Shown: piece after piece, positions 1 to 7,968 of the stretch | Numbering within the stretch: position 1 is the first letter of the stretch | Layout of the letters: each line of letters opens with the position of its first letter | Source of the DNA: Microbacterium sp. | Lineage (GTDB): Bacteria; Actinomycetota; Actinomycetes; Actinomycetales; Microbacteriaceae | Assembly (NCBI RefSeq): GCF_031178445.1 | Contig: NZ_JAPSIY010000006.1 | Coordinates: forward strand, 171,348 to 235,347 | Reading direction: 5' to 3' | Length of the DNA stretch: 64,000 nt | Made by a program: the position numbers and the translations under genes | The notes under the pieces: model-generated | Seen by the model: the letters and a program-made list of their open reading frames with translations, nothing else | Told to the model about the DNA's origin: nothing | The model's database searches: none

Positions 1-2
1 CC

Positions 3-758
3 AACCGGCACGATCTGACGACGCTCATCCTGGCGGACGGCGACTGGCATGCGGCCCTCGACCGGGTGGAGAGCGATGTCGCGTACTTGGACGGCGCGGG
101 CGTCGACCACGACAGCCGCGAGAAGCTGGCCGATCTCGTCGAGCGCGGCCGGCGGCTCGTCGTCTTCTCGGAGACGCTCGAGCCCGAGGGGTTCGATGTG
201 ATCCGCTCGGACGCACTGCCCGGCTGCTACTTGGCGATGGATCACCTGCTCGAGAGGCACAGCGCGATCGGCTGCCTGGCATCCGACAACGCGGTGCGGC
301 TCGCGTCGACGCAGACGACGCGGTACACGCCGTACGTCGAGCGGATGTCGCAGCGGGGACTCCGCGCCGATCCTTCGTGGACGCAGACGTACGCGGAGAC
401 GCAGGCGAGTGCGTTCGCCGCCGCGGTACGGCTGCTCTCCGCGCCCACCCGCCCGACCGCCGTCTATGCCACGACCGACTTCGCCGCGCTCGCCGCGATC
501 AACGCGGCCCACATGCTCGGGTTGCGCGTGCCGCACGATGTCGCCGTCATCGGTGTCGGCAACACACCGGACGCGCGGCTCGTCGCCCCCACCCTGACCA
601 CCGTCGGACCGACCGACTTCTACGCGCGGCAGGCCCGGATCATCGTGGAGCGCGCGCTCTCGGATGACCTCGGGCCAGCGCGCGTGCACGACTTCCCCTG
701 GTCGCTGTTCCCGGGCGACTCGACAGACCTCGACGCCCCCGGCGCTCGTCTGCGCTGA
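3..758 (+). CDS. LacI/GalR-family regulator, C-terminal part (left-truncated by window)
   Basis: The frame is open to the left edge, so only the C-terminal effector-binding half is present. The visible 250 or so residues have the periplasmic-binding-protein-1 fold signature of LacI regulators: a first subdomain ending near IRSDALPGCYLAMDHLL, then YATTDFAALAAINAAHMLG, and the family-typical VPHDVAVIGVGNTPDA followed by PTLTTVGPTDF. The N-terminal helix-turn-helix must lie upstream of the window. An internal GTG at 66 is not a credible start because the reading frame and the domain both continue upstream. It is followed after 27 bp by a Gfo/Idh/MocA oxidoreductase on the same strand, so it probably regulates sugar or polyol genes. 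The effector cannot be told from sequence. Confidence 0.88.
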   Translation, partial: NRHDLTTLILADGDWHAALDRVESDVAYLDGAGVDHDSREKLADLVERGRRLVVFSETLEPEGFDVIRSDALPGCYLAMDHLLERHSAIGCLASDNAVRLASTQTTRYTPYVERMSQRGLRADPSWTQTYAETQASAFAAAVRLLSAPTRPTAVYATTDFAALAAINAAHMLGLRVPHDVAVIGVGNTPDARLVAPTLTTVGPTDFYARQARIIVERALSDDLGPARVHDFPWSLFPGDSTDLDAPGARLR

Positions 759-785
759 CGACGCGCACATCCTCGAAGGAGAACC

Positions 786-1985
786 ATGGATCTCAATATC
801 GGCATCATCGGATTCGGCGCGCGCGCCTCACTGCGCAAGGAGGTGCACCGCCCCGGCGAGGGCTCGAGGGTGACGGCGGTGTGCGACCCCTCCGAACGCG
901 CCCGCGACGACGCCCGCCGACTTCTTCCCGAAGCCTTCATCACCGATTCGCTCGATGAGCTGCTCGCCTCGGGGGTCGACGCCGTGATGGTCCTCACGCC
1001 CGACCACGCTCACGCCGCGATCAGCATCCGCGCCCTCGAAGCAGGTGTCGCGGTGTTCTGCGAGAAGCCGCTCGCAATCGAGCTCTCCGACGCCGACGCC
1101 ATGCTGGAGACCGCCCGTCGCACGGGATCGCGGCTCTACATCGGCCACAACATGCGGCACATGCCGGTCGTGACCCTGATGCGCCGGCTCATCCAGCAGG
1201 GGCGCATCGGGCAGGTCAAGGCCATCTGGTGCCGCCATTTCGTCGGCCACGGCGGCGACTTCTACTTCAAGGACTGGCATGCCGACCGCACCCGCACGAC
1301 GAGCCTGCTGCTGCAGAAGGGCGCGCACGACATCGACGTGATCCACTGGCTCGCCGGCGCGTACACGCAGAAGGTCGCCGCGATGGGCGAGCTCAGCGTG
1401 TACGGCGACATCGATGATCGCCGCGACCGATCCGACGAGCGGATGCCCGACTGGTTCAGCGTCGACAACTGGCCGCCGACCGCACTGACCGGCCTGCACC
1501 CGACGATCGACGTCGAAGACATCTCGATGGTGAACATGCGCCTCGACGGCGGCATCCTCGCCTCGTACCAGCAGTGCCACTTCACGCCCGACTACTGGCG
1601 CAACTACACCGTCATCGGCACTGAGGGTCGCATCGAGAACTTCGGTGACACGTCGGGCGGGGTCGTCAAGCTCTGGAACCGACGCCATCGAGGCTACTCC
1701 GAGGCCGACGAGGTCTTCCCGATCGAGTCCGCGCCTGATGCCGGCCATGACGGTGCCGACGCCCTGTTGGTCGCCGAGTTCCTGCGTTTCGTGCGCGACG
1801 GGGGGCTGACCGAGACCTCGCCTGTCGCCGCGCGCGAGGCCGTCGCCGCCGGCATCCTGGCCACTCAGTCGCTGCGGGGTGACGGCTCCGCCATCGAGGT
1901 TCCAGAGCTCGACCCTGCGCTCATCGCCTACTTCGAGAACGGGCAGGTCGAGACCGAACCGGCGAGCCTGACGGCCGCGGGATGA
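786..1985 (+). CDS. Gfo/Idh/MocA-family NAD(P)-dependent oxidoreductase
   Basis: Predicted cytoplasmic sugar or inositol-type dehydrogenase of 399 residues, a usual length for the family. The N-terminus has a Rossmann start (NIGIIGFGARASL) and the family EKP motif is in VAVFCEKPLAIEL, whose lysine is a conserved active-site residue. The C-terminal half (about 130-380) is the alpha/beta substrate domain, with GAHDIDVIHWLAG providing the usual His/Asp region. The ATG at 786 has a good ribosome site (GAAGGAG). It lies just behind a LacI-type regulator and ahead of a convergent LacI/2-hydroxyacid dehydrogenase pair, so a role in oxidising a sugar imported by the neighbouring ABC system is reasonable. 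The exact substrate is unknown. Confidence 0.9.
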   Translation: MDLNIGIIGFGARASLRKEVHRPGEGSRVTAVCDPSERARDDARRLLPEAFITDSLDELLASGVDAVMVLTPDHAHAAISIRALEAGVAVFCEKPLAIELSDADAMLETARRTGSRLYIGHNMRHMPVVTLMRRLIQQGRIGQVKAIWCRHFVGHGGDFYFKDWHADRTRTTSLLLQKGAHDIDVIHWLAGAYTQKVAAMGELSVYGDIDDRRDRSDERMPDWFSVDNWPPTALTGLHPTIDVEDISMVNMRLDGGILASYQQCHFTPDYWRNYTVIGTEGRIENFGDTSGGVVKLWNRRHRGYSEADEVFPIESAPDAGHDGADALLVAEFLRFVRDGGLTETSPVAAREAVAAGILATQSLRGDGSAIEVPELDPALIAYFENGQVETEPASLTAAG

Positions 1986-2003
1986 TCGAACGTGGCGATG
2001 CCG

Positions 2004-3089
2004 TCAGCGCGGCGGCATCGCCACGGACTCGCGATGCACCAGGTAGATGCCGAGGGTGAGCCCGTCCTCGGGCGTGCGAGAGAAGGCGTCCGGCTCGTCG
2101 AAAGCCGCGCGCAGCGCTTCGCGGCCGAGCTGCTCGAGCGGCACGTGAACAGTCGTCAGCTTCGGCGACAGGCTGGCCGCGAGCGGGGTGTCGTCGTACG
2201 CCACGACGGAGATGTCTGTAGGGATGCGGATGCCGGCATCGCTGAGCGCGTCGTAGACTCCGGCCGCGATGGTGTCGTTGACGGCGAAGATGGCGGTGAG
2301 CCCCGGAGCATCCTCGAGCAGCGCCTTCGTGCTCGCGTAACCGGCGTCGTGGCCGAACCCCTCCGTCCTGATCAGCGACTCGTCCACGTCGATGCCGCGC
2401 GAACGGAGCGCCCGCAGGTAGCCCTCGCGGCGCAGCGCGATCGTCGGCCGGTCGGTCTCACCGCCCACCAGGGCGATGCGTCGATGGCCGTTGGCGATCA
2501 GGTGCTCGGTGACGGCATACGCGCCGCCCTCGTTGTCGTAGGCGACCACCGCGGCCGAGGATGGGATGCCGAGCGGCGGGTGAGCGCAGAGCACGAGCCT
2601 GCTGCCCATGGCCGCGAGCGCGTCGGCGCGATGGGCGAGCTGTCGGCGGTAGGTGGCGTCGTTGCTTCCTCCGCTCACGACGATGACGGCGTCGACACGG
2701 CGCTCCTGCATCCGGTCGATGAGCGAGAGCTCCGCGTTCGGCGCGTAGCCCGTCGTCGCGATGATCGCCAGGCGCCCCGACGCCTGAGCGGCGCGCTCGA
2801 GCCCGCGCACCATGTAGCCGAAGAACGGGTCCACCAGTTCGGGCACGATGATGCCGATGGTCTTGGTGTCGGACTGCGCGAGCGCGCGGGCGTTGGCGTT
2901 CGCCGCGTATCCGAGCTTGGCCACCGCGCGGAGGACTCGCTCACGTGTCGCGGCGGCTACGGGGTAGTTGCTGTTGAGCACCCGCGACACCGTCGCCGTC
3001 GAGACCTCGGCCGCGGCAGCGACGTCGCTGATGGTGGCAGGGCGACGGTGCACCTGCCGGTGGATATGGTCAGAAGTCGAAGTCCTCAT
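2004..3089 (-). CDS. LacI-family transcriptional regulator
   Basis: Full-length LacI regulator of 361 residues. The helix-turn-helix is at about 19-40 (ATISDVAAAAEVSTATVSRV) followed by the hinge region VLRAVAKLGYAANANARALAQ. The ligand domain follows from about 75 (TIGIIVPELVDPFFGYMVRGLERAA) and ends with TDISVVAYDDTPLAASLSPKLTTVHVP. It is encoded 9 bp after the 2-hydroxyacid dehydrogenase on the same strand, so the two are probably co-transcribed from the divergent promoter region at 4107-4326. Two LacI-type palindromes lie there and are its likely binding sites, as is the related site in front of the fucosidase at 11438. Start chosen at the ATG giving a normal distance to the helix-turn-helix. 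Confidence 0.92.
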   Translation of the reverse strand: MRTSTSDHIHRQVHRRPATISDVAAAAEVSTATVSRVLNSNYPVAAATRERVLRAVAKLGYAANANARALAQSDTKTIGIIVPELVDPFFGYMVRGLERAAQASGRLAIIATTGYAPNAELSLIDRMQERRVDAVIVVSGGSNDATYRRQLAHRADALAAMGSRLVLCAHPPLGIPSSAAVVAYDNEGGAYAVTEHLIANGHRRIALVGGETDRPTIALRREGYLRALRSRGIDVDESLIRTEGFGHDAGYASTKALLEDAPGLTAIFAVNDTIAAGVYDALSDAGIRIPTDISVVAYDDTPLAASLSPKLTTVHVPLEQLGREALRAAFDEPDAFSRTPEDGLTLGIYLVHRESVAMPPR

Positions 3090-3098
3090 CCGCTGCCC

Positions 3099-4106
3099 CT
3101 ACGCGATGATCGCCAAGTCGACCGAACGCACTTCATGCTCGAAGGTACCATCGGCCGCGAATCGGGCCGTCTCGGCGACGGCGAGTTCGCCGAGACGAGC
3201 CACCTCGTTGCCCAGTGCACCCGCGATGTGCGGGGTGATCACGACGTTCGGCAGGTCGTACAGCGGCGAATCGGCGGGCAGTGGCTCAGGATCGACCACG
3301 TCGAGGTAGGCGTCCAGCCGGCCGGAGACGAGCTCGGCGGTGAGAGCGCCGGTGTCGACCAGCGCTCCGCGGGCCGTGTTCACCAGCACAGCGCCGTCGC
3401 GCATCAGCGACAGCTCGTGAGCGCCGATCATCCCCACGGTCTGATCGGTCAGCGGAGCGTGCACGGTCACGGCGTCGCTGCGCCGGCAGAGTTCGGGCAG
3501 GTCGACGAGGGTGACGCCGAGATCCCTGGCGTCGTCGGGGGAGACGTACGGGTCGCTGAGCAGGATCTCCACATCCAGCGTGCGCAGCATCCGCATCATC
3601 TCGCGGCCCACCCTGGAGGCTCCGATCACGCCGACCACCACGCGGTGAGCGCCTATGGCCGGCATTCCTCGAACGTCGCGCACTCCCTTGGTCTCGCGCA
3701 GCTGGGCTGCGAACCGGCTGGCGCGCTTGAGGCCGAAGATGACGCTGGCGAGCGCGAACTCGGCGACGGGAACCGCGTTCGCGCTGGCACAGCTGCTCAC
3801 CCGGATGCCGAGGTCGTACACCGCCGGGTCGAGGATCGGGCGCACCGTTCCTGCGGCGTGGACGATCGCGCGCAGTCGTGGCGCGCGGCCGATGGTGGTC
3901 GCGTCGATTCGCGGCGCACCCCACCCGGTGATCAGGATCTCGGTCTCGGCCAGCACGGCCCGAGCGCTGGTCGATTCCAGTTCGGTGAGCGGTTCGGGCG
4001 TCACGATCTCGGCGAAGCCGCTCAGCTCGGCGAGCAGGCTGGCGGGGAACGCGGAAGCATGGTCCTCACGGCTCATGGCGAAGGCGACGCGGGGCTGCCG
4101 ATTCAT
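3099..4106 (-). CDS. D-isomer-specific 2-hydroxyacid dehydrogenase family protein
   Basis: A 335-residue NAD-dependent 2-hydroxyacid dehydrogenase or reductase. The nucleotide-binding motif is VVVGVIGASRVGREMM, where the canonical GxGxxG is GASRVG, a variant seen in a subset of this family. The three catalytic landmarks are visible: Arg in NTARGALVDTGAL, Glu in DVVDPEPLP and His in NVVITPHIAGA. The protein probably reduces a 2-keto acid, or oxidises the hydroxy acid, in sugar-acid catabolism. It is the first gene of a two-gene operon with a LacI regulator and diverges from the ABC permease genes. The family places it in sugar catabolism; its substrate is not evident. Confidence 0.9.
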   Translation of the reverse strand: MNRQPRVAFAMSREDHASAFPASLLAELSGFAEIVTPEPLTELESTSARAVLAETEILITGWGAPRIDATTIGRAPRLRAIVHAAGTVRPILDPAVYDLGIRVSSCASANAVPVAEFALASVIFGLKRASRFAAQLRETKGVRDVRGMPAIGAHRVVVGVIGASRVGREMMRMLRTLDVEILLSDPYVSPDDARDLGVTLVDLPELCRRSDAVTVHAPLTDQTVGMIGAHELSLMRDGAVLVNTARGALVDTGALTAELVSGRLDAYLDVVDPEPLPADSPLYDLPNVVITPHIAGALGNEVARLGELAVAETARFAADGTFEHEVRSVDLAIIA

Positions 4107-4136
4107 AGGGTGTGCTCCACAGAATGGGAAAGTATC

Positions 4137-4150
4137 AGTAAGCGATTACT
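4137..4150. promoter_or_regulatory. LacI-type operator (proximal to the 2-hydroxyacid dehydrogenase)
   Basis: AGTAAGCGATTACT is an imperfect palindrome with the central CG typical of LacI-family operators. It sits 31 bp upstream of the dehydrogenase start. A near match in the opposite orientation is at 4259-4272. Confidence 0.65.
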
Positions 4151-4224
4151 ATCACGTTACACGCCGGGGACGCCAGTGATGACCGCGGAATCACCGCATC
4201 CGCGTAAGAATCCGGTTGTTCGCG

Positions 4225-4254
4225 TTGACAACTCGAAATGCCATGCATTACCGT
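4225..4254 (+). promoter_or_regulatory. Putative promoter for the ABC importer operon
   Basis: A perfect TTGACA -35 box lies at 4225-4230. A weak -10 candidate TACCGT follows 18 bp later at 4249-4254. The second LacI-type operator lies immediately downstream, where bound repressor would block initiation or early elongation. Confidence 0.45.
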
Positions 4255-4258
4255 CCAT

Positions 4259-4272
4259 AGCAATCGCTTACT
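4259..4272. promoter_or_regulatory. LacI-type operator (proximal to the ABC importer)
   Basis: AGCAATCGCTTACT matches the reverse complement of the 4137 site at 13 of 14 positions. It lies 54 bp before the permease start and just after the predicted promoter. The two sites are 122 bp apart and could support looping. Confidence 0.65.
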
Positions 4273-4326
4273 AGAACCCGCCCGAGCGAGATATCCATCC
4301 CTCACCAACGACGTCCGGAGGATGCG

Positions 4327-5343
4327 GTGACATCAGCACCCGTCACGAGCAGGCCGCAGGTGGCCGAGTCCGAGCCGCCGCCATCGCCGACGCCGAAGAC
4401 GCGACGCGTCGACCGCAAGGGCGCCAGCAAGCTGTCCTTCGCCGCGCGTTTCCGCCGTGACCGGGTGATGCTGCTGCTCGTGCTGCCGGGCTTCCTGTAC
4501 TTCGTGGTGTTCCACTGGCTTCCCATCCCCGGCAACATCATCGCCTTCGAGGACTATCAGCCGTACCTCGGCTTCATCGACAGCGTCTGGGTGGGACTCG
4601 ACAACTTCGCCGTGGCCTTCTCGGACCCGGCGTTCTGGTATGCCCTGCGCAACACGCTCGTCATCACGCTGATGCAACTCGTGCTGTTCTTCCCTGTGCC
4701 GATCATGCTGGCGCTGCTGCTGAACAGCATCATGTCCCCCGGGCTGAAGAAGTTCGTGCAGAGCGTGATCTACCTGCCGCACTTCCTCGGCTGGGTCATC
4801 ATCATCTCGATGTTCACGCAGATCCTCGGCCCGACCGGAGCGATCCCCGACATGCTGGCGGCGCTCGGTCTGCCGCGCATCAGTCCGATGACCAATCCCG
4901 AGACCTTCCCGCTGCTCGTCACTCTGCAGACGATCTGGAAGGACGCCGGCTGGGGCACCATCATGTTCCTCGCGGCTCTGGCGAGCATCGATGACGAGCT
5001 CTACGAGGCCGCGGCGGTCGACGGCGCAGGTCCGTGGCGTCGTATGTGGGCGATCACGATACCGGGAATCATGCCCATCGTCATCCTCCTGCTCATCCTC
5101 AATCTCGGCACCGCGCTCTCGGTGGGCTTCGAGCAGATCATCCTGCAGCGCAACAACGTGGGCGCCGAGGCGGGCGAGGTGCTCGACACCTACGTCTTCT
5201 ACCACGGCATCGTCGACGGCCAGTGGGGCACGGCGGCGGCCGTCGGCCTGGTGAAGGGCGTCGTCGGTCTGTTCCTGGTGCTCGGCGCCAACAAGCTCGC
5301 CCACATGTTCGGACAGGATGGGGTGTACTCCCGTGACCGCTGA
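4327..5343 (+). CDS. Carbohydrate ABC transporter permease, LplB/YtcP-type
   Basis: Integral membrane subunit of a sugar importer, 338 residues, with a charged cytoplasmic N-terminal stretch of about 50 residues followed by six or so hydrophobic segments starting at VMLLLVLPGFLYFVVFHWLP. The EAA loop that contacts the ATPase is seen in ELYEAAAVDGAGPWRRMW. The GTG start at 4327 is preceded by GGAGGA. Its gene overlaps the second permease, and the binding protein follows, giving the order permease-permease-binding protein. No ATPase gene is present nearby, so a shared MsiK-like ATPase elsewhere is expected. The LplB-type assignment and the linked fucosidase suggest an oligosaccharide substrate. 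Confidence 0.92.
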   Translation: MTSAPVTSRPQVAESEPPPSPTPKTRRVDRKGASKLSFAARFRRDRVMLLLVLPGFLYFVVFHWLPIPGNIIAFEDYQPYLGFIDSVWVGLDNFAVAFSDPAFWYALRNTLVITLMQLVLFFPVPIMLALLLNSIMSPGLKKFVQSVIYLPHFLGWVIIISMFTQILGPTGAIPDMLAALGLPRISPMTNPETFPLLVTLQTIWKDAGWGTIMFLAALASIDDELYEAAAVDGAGPWRRMWAITIPGIMPIVILLLILNLGTALSVGFEQIILQRNNVGAEAGEVLDTYVFYHGIVDGQWGTAAAVGLVKGVVGLFLVLGANKLAHMFGQDGVYSRDR

Positions 5344-6274
5344 CGCTTCGACCACCGCCGTCCGCCTCGGTCCGGACGCCGCGCGCCGCTACAAGGCCAG
5401 CCGCCGTCCCGTCTGGATGGAGAAGCCGAGCATCCCGATGCAGGGGCTGAAGGGCATCGTGCTCCTGCTCGTCTGCATCGCGGTGATCTACCCGTTCCTC
5501 GCGGTGATCGGCACCAGCCTGTCGTCGCAGCAGGAGATCGCCGCGAACAACGGCTTCGTGCTGTTCCCCACGCAGCCCACGCTGACCGCGTACACCACGA
5601 TCTTCGCGGGCGGCATCGTGACCGACGCGCTGATCCGCAGCATCGGCATCACGCTCGTCGGCACGGCGCTCTCGGTCACGCTCACGGTCATGATGGCTTA
5701 CGGTCTGTCCCGGCGCGGGCTGCTGGGCGGCGGCTTCTTCCTGATGACGGCGCTGCTGACGATGCTGTTCACGCCCGGCATCATCCCGACGTTCCTGGTG
5801 GTCAAGGAGCTCGGCCTTCTCGGCACGTACGCCGCGCTGATCCTGCCGACGGCGCTGTCGGCCTTCAACCTCGTGATCGTCCGTTCCTTCATGATGGGCA
5901 TCCCTTCGGAGCTCGTCGAGGCGGCCCGCCTGGACGGCGCCGGCGACCTGCGCATCCTGTGGCACGTCGTCCTGCCGCTGTCGAAGGCGGTCATCGCGGT
6001 CGTCGGGCTGTTCTACGCCGTCGGCTACTGGAACGCGTTCTTCAACGCCATGCTCTACGTCGACAGCGACAAGTGGCCGCTGGCCATGGTGCTGCGACAG
6101 TACGTGCTGCTCGGCTCGTCGATCGACGCCTCCGCGGGGGCGGAGATCGCGGCACCGAGTCAGGCGATCCAGATGGCTGTCGTCGTGATCAGCCTCGTCC
6201 CCATCCTTTGCGTCTACCCCTTCCTGCAGAAGTACTTCACCAAGGGCGTGCTCACCGGCGCCATCAAGGGCTGA
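5318..6274 (+). CDS. Carbohydrate ABC transporter permease, YtcP/MalG-type
   Basis: Second membrane subunit of the same importer, 318 residues from the ATG at 5318. A GTG at 5333, which would overlap the previous stop by 11 bp, is an equally possible start; neither has a convincing ribosome site. Hydrophobic segments begin at about residue 45 (GIVLLLVCIAVIYPFLAVIG), and the EAA loop reads ELVEAARLDGAGDLRILW. The C-terminus KGVLTGAIKG is typical of this permease class. Co-transcribed with the first permease and the binding protein at 6334. Confidence 0.92.
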   Translation: MGCTPVTADASTTAVRLGPDAARRYKASRRPVWMEKPSIPMQGLKGIVLLLVCIAVIYPFLAVIGTSLSSQQEIAANNGFVLFPTQPTLTAYTTIFAGGIVTDALIRSIGITLVGTALSVTLTVMMAYGLSRRGLLGGGFFLMTALLTMLFTPGIIPTFLVVKELGLLGTYAALILPTALSAFNLVIVRSFMMGIPSELVEAARLDGAGDLRILWHVVLPLSKAVIAVVGLFYAVGYWNAFFNAMLYVDSDKWPLAMVLRQYVLLGSSIDASAGAEIAAPSQAIQMAVVVISLVPILCVYPFLQKYFTKGVLTGAIKG

Positions 6275-6333
6275 TCCAGCCGGCCCACCCCTGCCAGGCG
6301 CTTCGCCTGCTGTCCCCTCAGAGAGGATCGGAA

Positions 6334-7965
6334 ATGTCAATCAATCAGATCGCCGCCGACCGGCGGACCTTCCTCAAGGTCGCCGGACTCGGACTGCTCA
6401 GCGCCGCCGCCGTCGGCTCGCTGGCCGGCTGCGGTACGCGTCAGGAACTCGTCGCCTCGGGCGCGAGCTCGGTGAAGCTGCCGACGTTCGTGGCAGCGGA
6501 GGGCTTCGCTCCCGACCTCCCAGGCACCGCCGGAGGTGTCCCTGCGGCGTACTTCAAGTACCCGGCGAACCCCGTCCGCACCGTCACGACCCCGCCGCTG
6601 AACGGCGAGACGTTCACGGCGATCACGAACATCTTCGGTCCGCCGCCGAACGGCCGCGAGAAGAACGCCGCCTGGCAGGAGATCGAGAAGCGTCTTGGCG
6701 GCAAGCTCGACATCACAGCGGTGTCGGCCGATGACTTCACCACCAAGATGAACACCACCATCGCGGGCAATGACATCCCCGACATGATGCTGGACGACGG
6801 AGCCTCCATCCCCGACATCATCGGGTTCCTGAAGTCGAAGTGCCAGGACCTCACGCCCTTCCTCTCCGGCGACGCGATCAAGGAGTACCCGAACCTCGCC
6901 GCCATCCCGGAGCTGTACTGGAAGCAGACCGTCCGCGACGGCAAGATCTACACGCTGCCGATCCCGCGCGGCGGGTCGGCGGGTCTCGGCTTCTACAACG
7001 CGAAGCACTTCGCCGAGGTCGGCGTCACCGACACCTCGAAGATCAAGAACGCCGACGAGTACATGTCGATCATGAAGGAGCTCACGAACGCCAAGGCCAA
7101 CCGCTGGGCATTCGGTTCCAGCAGCTTCGGTCTGAGCACGTTCCACCAGCTGTTCGGCGTGCCGAACCAGTGGCGCGAGCAGAACGGCAAGCTCACCTAC
7201 TCGTTCGAGACCGACGAGTACCTCGAGTCGATCTCGTTCGTGCAGAAGGCCGCCGCTGCGGGCTACATCGTCCCCGGCAGCGACTCGTGGACCAAGTCGC
7301 AGATGGTCAACGCGTTCACCAACGGCCAGGTCGCGCAGATCTACGACGGCCTGCCCGCGTACTTCAAGTCGGACGGATACGGCCCGACCGTCCCCGATTC
7401 CGCCCCGTTCCTTCCGTTCGCCGCGGGCGGCGGCCAGCCCACCGCATGGCTCGACAACGTCATCTTCGCCAGCACGATGCTGAAGAAGAACGACGAGAAG
7501 TCGATCAAGAAGCTTCTCGGCATCGCCAACCTGCTCGCCGCTCCGTTCGGCAGCGAAGAATACCTGCTGATCAACTACGGCGTCGAGGGCACCGATTACA
7601 CGCTCGACGCGAACGGCAACCCCCTGCCGACGCCGGCCGCGCTCGCCAACACCACCGTGCCGTGGAAGTACATCTCCGCTCCCAGCCCGGTGCTCTACCT
7701 CCCCGGTGAGGACGAGATCATCAAGCAGACCCACGCCGCGTACTCGGCGCTGATCCCGCTCGGTGTCGAGAACCCGACCGCGACGCTGTTCAGCCCCACC
7801 AACGCGCAGAAGGGCGGGACCATCCGCCAGCCCGTCAGCGACGCGACCCAGGACTTCATCGCCGGCCGCAAGAGCCTCGATGACGTCAAGGCCGCGATCA
7901 AGTCCTGGCGGTCCGCAGGCGGCGACAAGATCCGCAAGGAATACGAGAAGGCGCTGGGCAAGTAG
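6334..7965 (+). CDS. Extracellular sugar-binding lipoprotein (LplA/YtcQ-like) with Tat-type signal
   Basis: Solute-binding protein of 543 residues, long for the family as is common for LplA-type proteins. The N-terminus carries an RRTFLK twin-arginine motif (Arg10-Arg11), a hydrophobic stretch and a lipobox LAGC with the lipidated cysteine at position 33. It is therefore predicted to be exported folded through Tat and anchored to the outer face of the membrane. The remainder has the cluster-B binding-protein pattern, for example DIPDMMLDDG and IYTLPIPRGGSAGLGFYN. ATG at 6334 has GAGAGGA upstream. It captures the substrate for the permeases at 4327-6274. The ligand is probably a plant or microbial oligosaccharide, given the linked fucosidase and DUF2264 genes. 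Confidence 0.92.
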   Translation: MSINQIAADRRTFLKVAGLGLLSAAAVGSLAGCGTRQELVASGASSVKLPTFVAAEGFAPDLPGTAGGVPAAYFKYPANPVRTVTTPPLNGETFTAITNIFGPPPNGREKNAAWQEIEKRLGGKLDITAVSADDFTTKMNTTIAGNDIPDMMLDDGASIPDIIGFLKSKCQDLTPFLSGDAIKEYPNLAAIPELYWKQTVRDGKIYTLPIPRGGSAGLGFYNAKHFAEVGVTDTSKIKNADEYMSIMKELTNAKANRWAFGSSSFGLSTFHQLFGVPNQWREQNGKLTYSFETDEYLESISFVQKAAAAGYIVPGSDSWTKSQMVNAFTNGQVAQIYDGLPAYFKSDGYGPTVPDSAPFLPFAAGGGQPTAWLDNVIFASTMLKKNDEKSIKKLLGIANLLAAPFGSEEYLLINYGVEGTDYTLDANGNPLPTPAALANTTVPWKYISAPSPVLYLPGEDEIIKQTHAAYSALIPLGVENPTATLFSPTNAQKGGTIRQPVSDATQDFIAGRKSLDDVKAAIKSWRSAGGDKIRKEYEKALGK

Positions 7966-7968
7966 ACG

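Noticed and set aside
1992..4274. A 760-codon plus-strand reading frame
   Set aside because: It is antisense to the LacI and 2-hydroxyacid dehydrogenase genes, which have full family motifs; long empty frames are common in high-GC DNA.
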